From the NCBI GenBank assembly GCA_902803745.1, contig CADCRB010000027.1, positions 1 to 5,426 of the forward strand: a stretch of DNA of 5,426 nucleotides, given 5' to 3'. Of this stretch, positions 4,455 through 5,426 are shown piece by piece. The stretch's first letter is position 1; every line of letters begins with the position of its first letter. A program made the translations under genes and the position numbers. The stretch is from an uncultured Lachnospiraceae bacterium (GTDB lineage: Bacteria; Bacillota; Clostridia; Lachnospirales; Lachnospiraceae). The notes under the pieces were generated by a model that was not told the origin of the DNA, searched no databases, and saw nothing but the letters and a program-made list of their open reading frames with translations.

Positions 4455-5426
4455 TTCGCCCTTAAGACCACAATACTCCTTGCATATACCGCAAGCTCAT
4501 TCTTTTCGGGATCAAAGATACCGGCTTCACGGCCGTTTCCTGAAGAAATGCATATCTCCCACTTCTTTCCCTTGGAAGGCTTGGGAGGATGGAAACGGTG
4601 TCCGGTCCAGTGCATATTGTAGGCCACATAAAAGTCATCATCCACGGACTTGTCAGATATCTTCTCATATGCGCCGGTATACATCATGGCAAAATGCCTG
4701 TTGTAATTCACAAAGCTCTGATTCCATGCCTGATCCCCATGGAAGGATACATCCGGTGATCCGCATGAAATATAATCATACATCTTTTTGGAATATCTGG
4801 AATGAAATACGGGATGCTCCCTTCTGAGGCTGATAAGCTCTTTTGTAAAATCAAAGAGCTCCTTATTCTTCTCCAGATCCTTCCAGTCAAGATAGGATAT
4901 CTTATTATCCTGGCACCAGGCATTATTATTGCCCTTCTGGGAATTGCCAAACTCATCTCCGTATCTTATCATCGGCACGCCCTGCGAGAGCAAAAGAAGC
5001 ATAGCAGCATTCTTCATCTGGCGTAGCCTCAGCGTATTCACCGCCTTCTTTCTGCTGGTGCCCTCATCACCGCAGTTCCAGGAATAGTTATAATCCGAAC
5101 CGTCACTGCCGCCCTCTCCGTTCTTTTCGTTATGCTTTCTCTCATAGCTTACAAGGTCCTTAAGGGTAAAGCCGTAGTAGCTCGTGATATGGTTTATGAC
5201 CGCCGTCCTGTCCGGATTGGCAAGGATATGCTTTGACACGGAGTGAAGCATGTCCTCATCGCCTTTAAGATACTTTCTCATATCATACATAAAGGGATCA
5301 TTTATTATCCCGATATTCTTTGCAAGAGGAGCGCTCCTTCCGTAGACATAGTCGGGATCAAATTCCGTAAAGAAAAGCTTCACGTCGGAAAGATAAGGAT
5401 CCTTCGCGATCTCCTTTGACGGAAGA
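4451..5426 (-). CDS. GlgX/isoamylase-like GH13 protein, C-terminal part, catalytic residues apparently lost
   Basis: The reading frame is open to the right edge: 324 residues and the stop are seen and the N-terminus is outside. The first in-frame GTG at 5383 is internal, since LPSKEIAKDPYLSD just before it still matches the family. Strong matches to glycogen debranching enzymes/isoamylases are YGFTLKDLVSYERKHNEKNGE (84-104 of the visible part), YNYSWNCG, LLLSQGVPM, YGDEFGNSQKGNNNAWCQDN, ISYLDW and SLRREHPVF. However, the acid/base motif (KLIAEPWD in E. coli GlgX) reads KLFFTEFD (Thr at 5366-5368 where Glu is expected, with a Glu next to it), and the transition-state Asp in TAHDGFTL is replaced: the segment reads TSYYGFTL (Tyr-Tyr codons at 5174-5179). 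Reliable family, doubtful enzyme: it may bind alpha-glucan without cleaving it. The nucleophile Asp region is not in the window. It is followed by the TraX gene with a 4-nt overlap. Confidence 0.85.
   Translation of the reverse strand, partial: LPSKEIAKDPYLSDVKLFFTEFDPDYVYGRSAPLAKNIGIINDPFMYDMRKYLKGDEDMLHSVSKHILANPDRTAVINHITSYYGFTLKDLVSYERKHNEKNGEGGSDGSDYNYSWNCGDEGTSRKKAVNTLRLRQMKNAAMLLLLSQGVPMIRYGDEFGNSQKGNNNAWCQDNKISYLDWKDLEKNKELFDFTKELISLRREHPVFHSRYSKKMYDYISCGSPDVSFHGDQAWNQSFVNYNRHFAMMYTGAYEKISDKSVDDDFYVAYNMHWTGHRFHPPKPSKGKKWEICISSGNGREAGIFDPEKNELAVYARSIVVLRAK

Noticed and set aside
5381..5383. GTG as start of the GH13 gene.
   Set aside because: The 14 codons upstream stay open and match the family, with the segment KEIAKDPYLSDVK, so the gene continues beyond the right edge.

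Overview
The window looks like a chromosomal segment of an anaerobic clostridial bacterium, most likely Lachnospiraceae. This rests on the protein flavours (a GlgX/isoamylase-like GH13 protein, a chromosomal TraX-family membrane protein, DUF5662, a short RsbW-type ATPase, HypA), the moderate base composition, and dense operon packing with strong AAGGAG-type ribosome binding sites. The genus cannot be fixed from this sequence. All seven protein genes are on the minus strand, so the transcripts run from right to left. I see no tRNA, rRNA, CRISPR array or insertion sequence.

Right part (5426 to 2491): five genes in a row with overlapping ends. In transcription order they are the C-terminal part of a GlgX/isoamylase-like GH13 protein (its 5' end is outside the window), a TraX-family membrane protein, a DUF5662 protein, an RsbW/SpoIIAB-like ATP-binding protein and the nickel metallochaperone HypA. 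The overlaps are 4, 10, 20 and 1 nt, so the five are almost certainly one translationally coupled mRNA. Their functions (alpha-glucan, membrane acyltransferase-like, unknown, partner-switch signalling, hydrogenase maturation) form no known pathway. The GH13 protein appears to have lost its catalytic residues in the two active-site motifs that are visible.

Middle and left (2490 to 192): after a 101-nt gap with a consensus -10 box and a perfect 18-nt inverted repeat come aroC (chorismate synthase) and, 14 nt later, a beta-propeller protein of the 6-phosphogluconolactonase (YbhE/Pgl, lactonase) family. These two probably form a second transcription unit.

Far left (1 to 191): no protein gene. 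On the plus strand this stretch holds two adjacent hairpins, each presenting AGGA in a tetraloop closed by ACA/TGT. The first matches the SELEX-derived CsrA/RsmA binding consensus (RUACARGGAUGU) at all 12 positions and the second at 11 of 12. A further stem follows. This is the most interesting signal in the window: a candidate CsrA-binding (possibly CsrA-sequestering) structured RNA in a Firmicute, where CsrB/RsmZ-type sponge RNAs are, to my knowledge, not established.
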